A DNA stretch of 64,000 bases, from the NCBI GenBank assembly GCA_023416695.1, contig JAEZGY010000023.1, positions 15,767 through 79,766 on the forward strand. The letters run 5' to 3'. The notes under the pieces were generated by a model, which was not told the DNA's origin, ran no database searches, and saw only the letters and a list, made by a program, of their open reading frames with translations. The translations under genes and the position numbers were made by a program. This DNA comes from Bacillota bacterium (GTDB lineage: Bacteria; Bacillota; Clostridia; Lachnospirales; Lachnospiraceae). Of this stretch, positions 9,163-16,808 are shown piece by piece. Within the stretch, counting starts at the first letter, position 1. Each line of letters starts with the position of its first letter.

Positions 9163-9199
9163 AACGGTGGGCATGTCACTAAGTGACATGCCCACCGTT
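9163..9199 (+). terminator. 17-bp perfect hairpin after the O-acetylation operon
   Basis: AACGGTGGGCATGTCAC (9163-9179) and its exact complement (9183-9199) surround a 3-nt loop, 9 bp after the stop codon. There is no U-run, so it may protect or process the 3' end rather than act as a classic intrinsic terminator. Confidence 0.6.
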
Positions 9200-9210
9200 G
9201 GGTTATATCG

Positions 9211-9287
9211 TCGACTCTAGCAATGCCATGAAAGGCAAGCTTTCGCATGGGTTGAGCAGCGTAATGGTACATAAGGCCTGATGGCGA
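9211..9287 (+). repeat. Inverted-pair repeat, copy A
   Basis: Shares blocks with the reverse complement of 9549-9613 in the same order: CGACT, CAATGCC, TGAAAGGC, TTGAGCA, CGT, GGTAC, TGGCG. Copy A carries about 13 extra bases in the middle. The two copies could form a long interrupted stem spanning copy C. Confidence 0.6.
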
Positions 9288-9395
9288 GGGAGGTTGTGGG
9301 GAGTTTTAAGAATTATAGGGTAGGGATAGTGTGCTGGGGAAGGACGTGAATGATACCCCTATTTGAGAAGTAGAGGTTGTCCTTACGTAGGACAC

Positions 9396-9501
9396 GCTTC
9401 GCTATAAGATAATAAGAGTCAAAAGTGCCGACAAAAGAATGCCGGCCTTTGTGACTCTTATCACCTTATCTGCAATGCAAGCATTGCAGTCCTACTTCAG
9501 G
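9396..9501 (+). repeat. Direct-repeat structured element, copy C
   Basis: About 105 bp that recur at 9707-9808. It contains a long hairpin (ATAAGAGTC at 9412 pairing with GACTCTTAT near 9463, with GCCG/CGGC inside) and then a perfect hairpin CTGCAATGC-AA-GCATTGCAG (9470-9489). Hairpins are kept while the loop sequence differs between copies, which suggests function at the RNA or cruciform level. Confidence 0.6.
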
Positions 9502-9548
9502 ATATTTAGGTTTATTGATTGCTGCTATAATTTTTTAAAAAATAACCG

Positions 9549-9613
9549 TTTAGACGCCATGACCAAGCCTAAGTACCAACGTGCTCAAACAGCCTTTCAC
9601 GGCATTGTTAGTC
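9549..9613 (-). repeat. Inverted-pair repeat, copy B
   Basis: Minus-strand homologue of copy A (9211-9287), shorter by about 13 bases. The blocks CGACT, CAATGCC, TGAAAGGC, TTGAGCA, GGTAC and TGGCG are retained in order. Confidence 0.6.
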
Positions 9614-9706
9614 GCCTCCTTAAGTTTGGGTGGCTAAGTTGGAGGGGGTGATGGAGTGGAGTAGAATGAAAAGTCAATTCTTTAGCTATGACTATGGATA
9701 GAGATG

Positions 9707-9808
9707 GCTTCTCTATAACATAATAAGATCCAAAAGTGCCGACAAAAATGTCGTCTTTCTGGCTATTGTTTTCTTATCTGCAATTCAAGCATTGCAGGCT
9801 TACTCCAG
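9707..9808 (+). repeat. Direct-repeat structured element, copy C'
   Basis: Second copy of the 9396-9501 element, with the shared core AAAAGTGCCGACAAAA, a TTATCTGCAAT segment and the CTGCAAT/ATTGCAG hairpin (9778-9797). Its right end covers the stop codon of the MFS gene. The similarity to copy C continues past the hairpin (TACTTCAGG versus TACTCCAGG), so the duplicated unit may once have included the 3' end of this gene. Confidence 0.6.
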
Positions 9809-11020
9809 GCCTTTTTCTTGGGTTTTGCAACTATTTGGTTGACATAATAGCTTGTTAAGTATACATAGCAATATGGTGATTGCAACAACGTATATCGCCA
9901 CAAATAAGACACCACCAAATATACTGGTAAAGGAAAGTACGATTCCTAGAAGTCCGTAATACATCATGGCAAACATATTAAATGCGAGAGAGATCATGGA
10001 TTGAATGGTGGACCTTCCTTCTTCTTCAATCTCTTGATGCACTTCATTTTCCACCAGTACTTCACAAGAAGCCATTAATAAGAAGTATGCTGCATAAAAT
10101 CCCATAGCCCACAGCTCTCTAATACAACTGGCTGCACCCAAAGATAGGCCAGCAAATATGCAAAGATGTACAATAAGAGTACTGTTAGCTTGGAATCGAA
10201 AAAGCTTAGCATATAAGGCTCTAATATAGGGAGCTACTAAACTTCCTAAAGAACACAGTAAACTACGAAATGTGATCCATATACCAACAGCACCTATGGT
10301 CAGTCCAAAATCTTTTGCAATTAATTGATCGAACTCATCTAATATACCAGCAGTACCAATAACAAAAATAAATAGTAAAATTAAGATTGTAGTACTTCTA
10401 TTTTTTCTAAAAAAAGTAACTTCATCTGCTAGTATCGTGTTTAATTTAATACTACTCTTATTCTGATGTTTACTTAAGTTCACTTCCGTAAAGGAAAGTG
10501 AAACATAGATTGATATGACACCAAAAATAATCGAAATCATTAAAGCAACATTTTCTCCAAGATACATCATAAGAAAACCACCGACAAGGGAAGCAAAGGT
10601 AATACTAAATGATGAAAGAAATCTCCCCCGAGAGATGACTTTTTCAAGCTGTTCCTCTTCCTGTTTACTTTTCAGAGAATCATAAATAAGGGCTTCTTCT
10701 GCACCTGAAGTGCATGCACAACTAATACCCCAACATGCAAAACCTATTGCATATAAGGTAAAGCTATCCGAACTAATCCAAGCAACAAAACATAAGGTTT
10801 TTAAAAGACTTCCTATTACGATGAGATTTTTACGGCTCCATCGATCTGCTAACATTCCACTTGGAATTTCGAGCAGAATGACTGGAATATTCCAAATCGT
10901 AAGTAGAAGGAATATTTCTGAGATAGCCATCCCACTATTTTCAAACATCAGCATGAAAATAGAATAAATAGGCATTAAGTCTTTTACAAATTGATAAACA
11001 TAATATTTTTTTGTATTCAT
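9800..11020 (-). CDS. MFS transporter
   Basis: A 406-residue major facilitator protein with about 12 hydrophobic helices. The motif-A loop between helices 2 and 3 reads GMLADRWSRKNLIVIGS. Members of this size export drugs or small metabolites; the substrate is not readable. ATG at 11020 is preceded by AGGAGGAC, but that site lies inside a 13-bp hairpin downstream of a 9-codon leader ORF. This layout is the hallmark of translational attenuation of resistance genes (erm and cat leaders), so an antibiotic-inducible efflux role is plausible but inferred. The gene's 3' end overlaps repeat C'. Confidence 0.88.
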   Translation of the reverse strand: MNTKKYYVYQFVKDLMPIYSIFMLMFENSGMAISEIFLLLTIWNIPVILLEIPSGMLADRWSRKNLIVIGSLLKTLCFVAWISSDSFTLYAIGFACWGISCACTSGAEEALIYDSLKSKQEEEQLEKVISRGRFLSSFSITFASLVGGFLMMYLGENVALMISIIFGVISIYVSLSFTEVNLSKHQNKSSIKLNTILADEVTFFRKNRSTTILILLFIFVIGTAGILDEFDQLIAKDFGLTIGAVGIWITFRSLLCSLGSLVAPYIRALYAKLFRFQANSTLIVHLCIFAGLSLGAASCIRELWAMGFYAAYFLLMASCEVLVENEVHQEIEEEGRSTIQSMISLAFNMFAMMYYGLLGIVLSFTSIFGGVLFVAIYVVAITILLCILNKLLCQPNSCKTQEKGLE

Positions 11021-11023
11021 ATT

Positions 11024-11071
11024 GTCCTCCTAATAAACATTTTTATGAGTTAACTGATTTATTAGGTGGAC
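11024..11071 (-). promoter_or_regulatory. Hairpin sequestering the MFS ribosome binding site
   Basis: On the minus strand GTCCACCTAATAAA (11071-11058) pairs with TTTATTAGGAGGAC (11037-11024) at 13 of 14 positions across a 20-nt loop. The downstream arm contains the AGGAGG of the MFS gene. An alternative pairing of the upstream TTAGG (just after the leader stop) with CCTAA would release the site. This is a classic translational attenuator geometry. Confidence 0.75.
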
Positions 11072-11084
11072 CTCGGCCTAAGGA

Positions 11085-11114
11085 TTATTGGCCTGTATCA
11101 TTCCACATTCTCAT
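11085..11114 (-). CDS. Nine-codon leader peptide of the MFS gene
   Basis: ATG at 11114 reads MRMWNDTGQ and stops at TAA. GGAGG lies seven bases upstream, within GGGAGGTGAGGAT, which is stronger than many genes in this window. It ends 13 bp before the hairpin that hides the ribosome binding site of the MFS gene. A ribosome stalled here would cover the segment preceding that hairpin. No promoter could be fixed upstream with confidence. Confidence 0.65.
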   Translation of the reverse strand: MRMWNDTGQ

Positions 11115-11197
11115 ATCCTCACCTCCCTGAATTATAAAGCTTCTTCCCATTAACTATTTCAATGAATTCTATACAAGAATCTATAGTTACCTATGTA

Positions 11198-12100
11198 CTA
11201 TCTTAAAACTGTATCAATATATTCAAAAAATGGTTTTCGTCTCACTTCTTCTTTATGACTTTGATACCATTCATAAGACTCCTGTAAACCTTCCTTTAAG
11301 GACTTCGTCCCTAATAGTAATGCTTTTTGCCTAGAGACATCTAGAGAATACTCGTAATCATAAAATGGGAAATAGTCTCTCTGAGAGTGACTATTATCAA
11401 CATAAATCATTTTTAGTGGACTTTCTACCACCTCATAGCAAAGACGAACCCATTCCTGAATGGTCACTAGTTCTTCATTTCCCACATTAAACACATGCTC
11501 TTTGGGTTGTTTGTCTAACAAGACATCAATAAAACGACATAAGTCTTCTACATGGTAAAATTGCAAAGGCAAAGTGCCATGTTTTGGACAGTAAAAAGGT
11601 CGTTTAGCAATAGCACAATCAAAGACAAAGGGCTCTCGATACACATTTTGCATCGGTCCATAGAGATATGGAGGCCTTATTACATAGGCCTGTGGTACGT
11701 GAGCTAACAAATACTCTTCCGCCTCTAGCTTACCTATCCCATAACTTCCCCAGATACGATTTGCTCCACACTTTTGTATTTCGTCTAAGGGTTGTGGTAA
11801 AGTCTCTGGGTATACTGCACTAGAGCTAATGAAGATGTATTGTTTTATAGTACCAAGGGCATCAATTAAAGCCTTCACATCCCCTTTATTATACGCAGTA
11901 ATATCCAGTACTACATCGAATTCATAGGTTTTTAGTGTATCGGAAAGTTTATGCCGGTCTGCCTTTATCAAGGTTACTCCATCCACCTGTGGTCTTGTTC
12001 CACGATTAAGGACATATACCTGATCTCCTAACTGGGAAAAATACTGTGCTATAAACTTACTGACAAATACTGTGCCACCTGTAACAAGAATGTTTCTCAT
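11198..12100 (-). CDS. NAD-dependent epimerase/dehydratase (extended SDR)
   Basis: The 300-residue protein has a Rossmann fold beginning ILVTGGTVFVSKFIA, an acidic/Asn region after strand 2 (VLNRGTR) and the SDR catalytic pair YGIGK (YxxxK) near 120, preceded by SSSAVYPE. The glycine motif is GGTxFVS rather than the usual GxxGxxG, as in the CSP41/atypical SDR branch. The nucleotide-sugar or other substrate is unknown. AAGGAGG precedes ATG 12100. It is the last gene of the run starting with the alcohol dehydrogenase and begins 14 bp after the HD gene. Confidence 0.85.
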   Translation of the reverse strand: MRNILVTGGTVFVSKFIAQYFSQLGDQVYVLNRGTRPQVDGVTLIKADRHKLSDTLKTYEFDVVLDITAYNKGDVKALIDALGTIKQYIFISSSAVYPETLPQPLDEIQKCGANRIWGSYGIGKLEAEEYLLAHVPQAYVIRPPYLYGPMQNVYREPFVFDCAIAKRPFYCPKHGTLPLQFYHVEDLCRFIDVLLDKQPKEHVFNVGNEELVTIQEWVRLCYEVVESPLKMIYVDNSHSQRDYFPFYDYEYSLDVSRQKALLLGTKSLKEGLQESYEWYQSHKEEVRRKPFFEYIDTVLR

Positions 12101-12114
12101 GGCTCCTCCTTATT

Positions 12115-12609
12115 TTAAAAACCATACATTAGACGACATAGCTCTTTCCCATACGGTGTTTTAAATACCCGTTGGTATACACTCTCAATGACGCCCTTCT
12201 CCATTGCATCTTCTAATCCATTTACAAGAAAGTCTGCCTCTAGTAAAATCTGCCAATCCAGCCCATCCACACCAGTATAGGTATGGTGATGACCAATTAA
12301 ATAGCATACTCTATAAATAGTAGCTTCCTTAACTCCTATTTCTAATAGAAGTGACTCTGCAATGGCTGGCCCTTCCTTCTCCTGAAGGGCTCCCCCACAT
12401 TGCCCATACTTCTCTTCACAGTAATGAATGCCGATGTCATGAGTAAGGGCTGCTATCTCTAGAATTTCCTGGGTGTTATTATCCAGTAAGCTCTTTCTAC
12501 CTATCAGAGAAGCATAGGCATGCACCTTGGTAAAATGCTGAATTCTTCTAGGATCTCCGGCATAAAGCTCTATCAGCTTCTCCATCACAAGCTGTATTGT
12601 CTCTGTCAT
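12115..12609 (-). CDS. HD-domain phosphohydrolase
   Basis: A 164-residue single-domain HD protein. Metal-binding residues are visible as the early His (HFTKVHAYA), the THDIG doublet near 52-56, the paired histidines of LIGHHHTYTG and a late Asp (LLEADFL). HD proteins of this type cleave phosphomonoesters or nucleotides. It lies 20 bp after the aldehyde dehydrogenase and 14 bp before the SDR gene, so it is co-transcribed. GGGGG is the ribosome binding site for ATG 12609. Confidence 0.85.
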   Translation of the reverse strand: MTETIQLVMEKLIELYAGDPRRIQHFTKVHAYASLIGRKSLLDNNTQEILEIAALTHDIGIHYCEEKYGQCGGALQEKEGPAIAESLLLEIGVKEATIYRVCYLIGHHHTYTGVDGLDWQILLEADFLVNGLEDAMEKGVIESVYQRVFKTPYGKELCRLMYGF

Positions 12610-12629
12610 AATAACCCCCAGGACTTATC

Positions 12630-14009
12630 TTATTTTAAAAACATTCGTATCATTTTCTCATGAAAAGAGGTATAAGGCTGATATCGCATTGGTAAATCCA
12701 TAAAGGTCTTTTTATCTACTATACTACGATAGTGGGTAAAGGTGTCAAAGCCTGCCTTGCCATGGTAGGAACCCATACCACTTTCGGATACACCACCAAA
12801 ACCCATGTTACTGGTTGCCAGATGAATAATGGTATCGTTGATACATCCGCCACCGAAGGTACAACCCCTTAAAATCTTATCCCGATTCTTTTTACTTTGG
12901 GTAAAATGGTACAGCGCTAGTGGGCGATCATTCTTATTGATGTTATCAATAACTTCATCAAGGCTGTCGAAGGTGAGAATTGGTAGGATTGGTCCAAAGA
13001 TCTCCTCCTGCATAACAGCATCTTCCCAAGTCACCCCGTCTAGTACTGTTGGTTCAATCTGGTTCGTTGCTTCCTTTACAGATCCACCATGAACTATTTT
13101 ATTAGCGTCGATCAACCCCATTAAACGTCTAAAATGCTTTTCATTGATGATTTTACCGTAGATTTGGTTTTCAAGCGGCGCTTCTCCGTATTGCTTTATA
13201 ATCTGTCGCTTTAATTCTCTAACCAGTTCATCCTTTACAGAGCTATGACAGTAGATATAATCAGGGGCTACGCAGGTCTGACCACAATTTAAGAATTTAC
13301 CAAAGGCAATTCGTTTGGCTGCAAGAGGAATCTTTGCTGTAGCATCTACGATACATGGGCTTTTCCCACCAAGCTCTAAGGTCACTGGAGTCAAGTTCTC
13401 TGCTGCCATACGCATCACCTGACGGCCTACGGTTTTGCCACCGGTAAAGAAGATATAATCAAAATGTTCTTTTAATAGGGCTTGATTTTCCTCTCGTCCA
13501 CCTGTTACCACATATAGATACTCTAGCGGGAAATTATCACGAATCAAACTCTCCATTACCTTACTCGTTGCCTTAGCATATGCGCTTGGCTTAATTACCG
13601 CAGTATTACCTGCTGCCATTGCATCAATTAAGGGTCCTATAGTAAGAAGCACCGGATAATTCCATGGACTCATAATAAGAACAGTTCCATAAGGAATTGG
13701 GCTTTTGAAGCTTCTTGCGGCAAATTGGGCAAGTGGAGTAGCCACTCTCTTATTCTTTGCAAATCTCTTGGTGTGAGCAATCATATAGGAAAGCTCTTCG
13801 AGTGCCATTCCTGTCTCACACATATAGGATTCCATACCACTTTTCCCTAAATCCTCTCTAAGGGCAGCATGAATCTCAGCCTCTCTTTCGATGATGGCTG
13901 CTTTTAACTTCTTTAACATCTTTATACGAAACTCTACAGGTATTGTTTTTCCTGTTCTATAAAAAGCTCTCTGCTTTTCTACAATTTTATTGATTTCATT
14001 TTCGGTCAT
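12630..14009 (-). CDS. Aldehyde dehydrogenase (class 3-like)
   Basis: The 459 residues match the short, class-3/coniferyl-type ALDH length. Catalytic residues are in place: Glu 212 in VTLELGGKSP and Cys 246 in NCGQTC. The cofactor-binding segments SPWNYPV and FFTGGKTVGR are present. It oxidises an aldehyde to the acid with NAD(P). The neighbouring iron alcohol dehydrogenase could supply or consume the same aldehyde, suggesting alcohol/aldehyde detoxification or fermentation. GGAGCC precedes ATG 14009. A 71-bp gap to the alcohol dehydrogenase holds no terminator, so both are probably read from the MerR-type promoter at 15345. Confidence 0.93.
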   Translation of the reverse strand: MTENEINKIVEKQRAFYRTGKTIPVEFRIKMLKKLKAAIIEREAEIHAALREDLGKSGMESYMCETGMALEELSYMIAHTKRFAKNKRVATPLAQFAARSFKSPIPYGTVLIMSPWNYPVLLTIGPLIDAMAAGNTAVIKPSAYAKATSKVMESLIRDNFPLEYLYVVTGGREENQALLKEHFDYIFFTGGKTVGRQVMRMAAENLTPVTLELGGKSPCIVDATAKIPLAAKRIAFGKFLNCGQTCVAPDYIYCHSSVKDELVRELKRQIIKQYGEAPLENQIYGKIINEKHFRRLMGLIDANKIVHGGSVKEATNQIEPTVLDGVTWEDAVMQEEIFGPILPILTFDSLDEVIDNINKNDRPLALYHFTQSKKNRDKILRGCTFGGGCINDTIIHLATSNMGFGGVSESGMGSYHGKAGFDTFTHYRSIVDKKTFMDLPMRYQPYTSFHEKMIRMFLK

Positions 14010-14080
14010 AGTGGCTCCTTTCTTCTACTACCAGCCATTATATAATAACTAATAATACTTCAATATTACTTGACTCTATC

Positions 14081-15292
14081 TTAATTAAACTTTCCATTTT
14101 TTGCAATGCGATAGTACTTTTCTAATTCTTTAGCATTAAGAAGTACAGGAACTGGGTATAACGGATTAGCTTCCTGATCTGCATAACGAGCTAACATCTT
14201 AATATCCTCTTCTTTAATTTCTGGTATGGTTGTTGGTATCTCCATCTGGCGATTCAACTCCCAAATTTTTTGAATAAACAGTTTGGCTCCCTCCTCATAG
14301 GTCACATTGGAAGTTGCCAGACCTGTATGAATGGCTAACTTCCATAATTTCTTATGAATGTGACTACCATAGCCTTCTAATACATAAGGAAGAAGCACAG
14401 AGTTTGCCAAGCCGTGAGGGGTATGATAACAGCCCCCAAGGGAATGGGCTATTGCATGTACATAACCCACATAGGATACGGTAAAAGCACATCCTGCCAA
14501 ATAAGCAGCCTCAAGCATTGCTCCTCTAGCCTTGATATTCTCTGGCTGATTATAAGCGATTTCCAGATTCTCAAAGATTAACCCAATTGCCTTTACTGCC
14601 TGTTTCCTAGTCTTTTTTGTAGTGGATCGACCAATGTATGCCTCTACGGCATGGGTTAGAGCATCTAAACCTGTGGTGGCAGTAAGATTTTTTGGTAAGC
14701 CTACGGTAAGTTCTGGGGCTAGTACTGCATAATGTGGAATAAGAGGAAAATCATTGATTGGATACTTTCGACTGTTTTTTTCATCTGTAATGACAGCAGC
14801 CACGGTAGTCTCACTACCTGTGCCAGCAGTAGTTGGTACGGCAATAAGAAGTGGTAGACGCTTATGTACCTTTAGAATTCCCTTCATGGAGGAAAGGCTT
14901 TTCTTAGGTTTTACTATTCTTGCACCGGTGGCTTTGGCACAATCCATAGCAGAACCTCCACCTACAGCCAACAAGGCTTCACACCGATACTTAAGATACA
15001 TCTTTCTGGCTTCCTCTACATTTGCAACAGTAGGATTGACGATAGTCTGGTCATAGATAAATACTTCTATTCCCGACTTCTTACAACCCTCTTCAAAGGG
15101 TTTTGTCAGGCCTATTTTACGAATGCCTTGATCCGTCACTAATAATAGCCTCTTTATCTTTTTGGCTTGAAGTAACTTAGGTACCTCATCGATTGAGTTC
15201 ATAATAACTGGTTCCCTGTATGGAAGCAACGGAATTGCAATACGAAAACCTCCCTGAAATGCTCTACAATACACCTTTTTTAAAATATTCAT
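14081..15292 (-). CDS. Iron-containing alcohol dehydrogenase
   Basis: A 403-residue group III (iron) alcohol dehydrogenase. The NAD-binding GGGSAMDCAKA, the signature PTTAGTGSETT, DALTHAVEAYIG (Asp/His metal ligands) and HSLGGCYHTPHG (His ligands) are all visible. It interconverts alcohols and aldehydes. Start: ATG 15292 has AAGGAGG six bases upstream; ATG 15298 overlaps that site and is less likely. It is the first gene after the dyad-bearing 19-bp-spacer promoter shared with the divergent MerR gene, so its induction by the MerR ligand is expected. Confidence 0.93.
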   Translation of the reverse strand: MNILKKVYCRAFQGGFRIAIPLLPYREPVIMNSIDEVPKLLQAKKIKRLLLVTDQGIRKIGLTKPFEEGCKKSGIEVFIYDQTIVNPTVANVEEARKMYLKYRCEALLAVGGGSAMDCAKATGARIVKPKKSLSSMKGILKVHKRLPLLIAVPTTAGTGSETTVAAVITDEKNSRKYPINDFPLIPHYAVLAPELTVGLPKNLTATTGLDALTHAVEAYIGRSTTKKTRKQAVKAIGLIFENLEIAYNQPENIKARGAMLEAAYLAGCAFTVSYVGYVHAIAHSLGGCYHTPHGLANSVLLPYVLEGYGSHIHKKLWKLAIHTGLATSNVTYEEGAKLFIQKIWELNRQMEIPTTIPEIKEEDIKMLARYADQEANPLYPVPVLLNAKELEKYYRIAKNGKFN

Positions 15293-15344
15293 TTCCATCC
15301 TCCTTCATCTATGAAATCCATTGATTCCCCATAAATTAAGAGTT

Positions 15345-15375
15345 ATTATAAAGGTGGGGGTTACCCCCATGTCAA
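15345..15375 (-). promoter_or_regulatory. MerR-type promoter with perfect dyad in a 19-bp spacer
   Basis: On the minus strand TTGACA (15375-15370) and TATAAT (15350-15345), both perfect consensus, are separated by 19 bp instead of 17. The spacer holds the perfect palindrome TGGGGGT-T-ACCCCCA (15355-15369). Over-long spacers with a central dyad are the defining feature of MerR-activated promoters. It drives the alcohol dehydrogenase operon, and the same operator lies 22 bp before the MerR ATG. Confidence 0.85.
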
Positions 15376-15390
15376 GAGGAGGTGGATGGC

Positions 15391-16209
15391 ATGAAAGTGT
15401 CCAATGAATACTGTATCTCAGCTGGTACCTTTGCCAAGCTATGCAATACCACTAGAGATACCTTACGCTACTATGAGAAAGAGGGAATCCTAATTCCACA
15501 TAGAAATCCAAACAACAATTATGGCTACTACAGTTATGCCCAGATGACCTCCTATTACTTCATTGCTACCTTTAAAAACTTGGGTTGTCCGATTTCTGAC
15601 ATCCGAGCCTTTCTTAAAGCCGAAAGTCCAGAGGCCTTTGACCCCTTTATTAATAAGCAATATGATGCTCTTCTTAAAATGCAGCAGGAACTAGAGCACA
15701 ACATTGCTTCCCTTTCTATGTCCCTACTACTAATAGATAAGATGCGCTCCTGTCCAGATGCAGAGCCAATCCTATCTACTCTACCACGTACTATTCGTTT
15801 CCGTAATACAAAGATTAGAACAAATGCCTACCATGCGGAGGACTTGCTTCCGGATTTAAAGCGCCATATTTTACGATGTCAAAACGATTATGAGACCACT
15901 ACGTTTCCAATTGGTGTGGCCATCTCCTTAAAAGATTTTCACCAAGGTGGTTACCGTTATGATTATATCGTAAGCTTTACAAAAAGTAAGGGGGAAGACA
16001 CTACCTCTCTTCCCCTTGAGCAAATTCTATGTTGTGTATATCGAAGTGAGTCTGAGGATATTACGCTCCTATATCAGAAGATGAGTGAATATGCCACAAA
16101 GCATCATTTGACTATGTGTTCTGATGTGTATAGTATCAGTCTCATCAATGCGGTGTATCCTGATGATGCACATTTATATTTAAAGTTTATCTTTGTTTGT
16201 GTGAAATAA
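15391..16209 (+). CDS. MerR family transcriptional regulator
   Basis: The 272-residue regulator has an N-terminal MerR winged helix (GTFAKLCNTTRDTLRYYEKE, then YYSYAQMTSYYFI), a coiled dimerisation helix (about 70-115) and a C-terminal ligand-binding region of the effector-binding (BmrR/GyrI-like) type, so it probably senses a small organic molecule rather than a metal. Start: ATG 15391 with GAGGAGG eight bases upstream; the GTG at 15382 is inside the ribosome binding site. It is divergent from the alcohol dehydrogenase operon and shares its operator. The 3' end overlaps the convergent NAD(P)H dehydrogenase gene by 30 bp. Confidence 0.88.
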   Translation: MKVSNEYCISAGTFAKLCNTTRDTLRYYEKEGILIPHRNPNNNYGYYSYAQMTSYYFIATFKNLGCPISDIRAFLKAESPEAFDPFINKQYDALLKMQQELEHNIASLSMSLLLIDKMRSCPDAEPILSTLPRTIRFRNTKIRTNAYHAEDLLPDLKRHILRCQNDYETTTFPIGVAISLKDFHQGGYRYDYIVSFTKSKGEDTTSLPLEQILCCVYRSESEDITLLYQKMSEYATKHHLTMCSDVYSISLINAVYPDDAHLYLKFIFVCVK

Positions 16210-16797
16210 ACTCCTACCTATTTCGTAACTTTGCTTTAAACACTTTATCTGCCCCTCTTCTCGACTTCCTTCATTGTCATAACCACGAGTCATTTCATCA
16301 AATACGAACATTCTTTTCTCCTCTGCCCTTGTATTGATGCGGTCCCCTAACATCACTGTCTCCATAGCTTCCACCTGTCTCTTACGAATAGGGTCTTGTA
16401 AACTTCCTCCCATGGTAACTAGGAATATGGCCTTCTTAAAGGTCGGCATGGTTGGTGCATCGCCATAAGCAAATCCATAGGTCCAGACCCGTTGAAACCA
16501 ACCCACTAGCTTGGCTGGTGCTTCCGTCCAAAACACAGGATAGATAAATGCAATGGCATCTGCCTCCCTACACTTTCTCTGCTCCTCCAATACATCCATT
16601 GGAACTGGTAGCTCCTCTTCATAAAAGGCTTCCCGTAAATACTCCTCTTCGGTAAAGGTCTCCTTAAAATCCATGGCATATAAGTCTGACACTTCATAGG
16701 TATGGCCTACCTCAGTAAGCCCTTCTAAAAACTTCTCTTTGGCTAGATAAGTAAAACTATTACTACTTGGATGTGCGTATACTACAAACACTTTCAT
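16180..16797 (-). CDS. Flavodoxin-fold NAD(P)H dehydrogenase (quinone)
   Basis: A 205-residue protein of the Flavodoxin_2 (KefF/MdaB/NQO-like) family. The FMN/FAD phosphate loop is KVFVVYAHPSSNSFT, and the family segment FIYPVFWTEAPAKLVGWFQR is present. It reduces quinones or other electrophiles with two electrons from NAD(P)H. AAGGAGG precedes ATG 16797. It follows the DUF5808-like gene by 11 bp and is the last gene of the kinase/ABC cluster. Its final 30 bp are also the end of the convergent MerR gene. Confidence 0.88.
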   Translation of the reverse strand: MKVFVVYAHPSSNSFTYLAKEKFLEGLTEVGHTYEVSDLYAMDFKETFTEEEYLREAFYEEELPVPMDVLEEQRKCREADAIAFIYPVFWTEAPAKLVGWFQRVWTYGFAYGDAPTMPTFKKAIFLVTMGGSLQDPIRKRQVEAMETVMLGDRINTRAEEKRMFVFDEMTRGYDNEGSREEGQIKCLKQSYEIGRSLFHTNKDKL

Positions 16798-16808
16798 AGG
16801 CTTCCTCC

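Larger units (their letters stand above)
9200..9799. other. Gene-free repeat island
   Basis: No credible gene. The interval is built from two repeat families, one inverted (A/B) and one direct (C/C'), which are listed separately. Base composition is more G-rich than the neighbouring genes around 9240-9360. A 70-codon plus-strand frame at 9439-9651 runs through the repeats with no ribosome binding site and is not a gene. Confidence 0.5.

Noticed and set aside
9439..9651. A 70-codon plus-strand frame in the repeat island
   Set aside because: It crosses repeat elements C and B, lacks a ribosome binding site and shows no recognisable domain.
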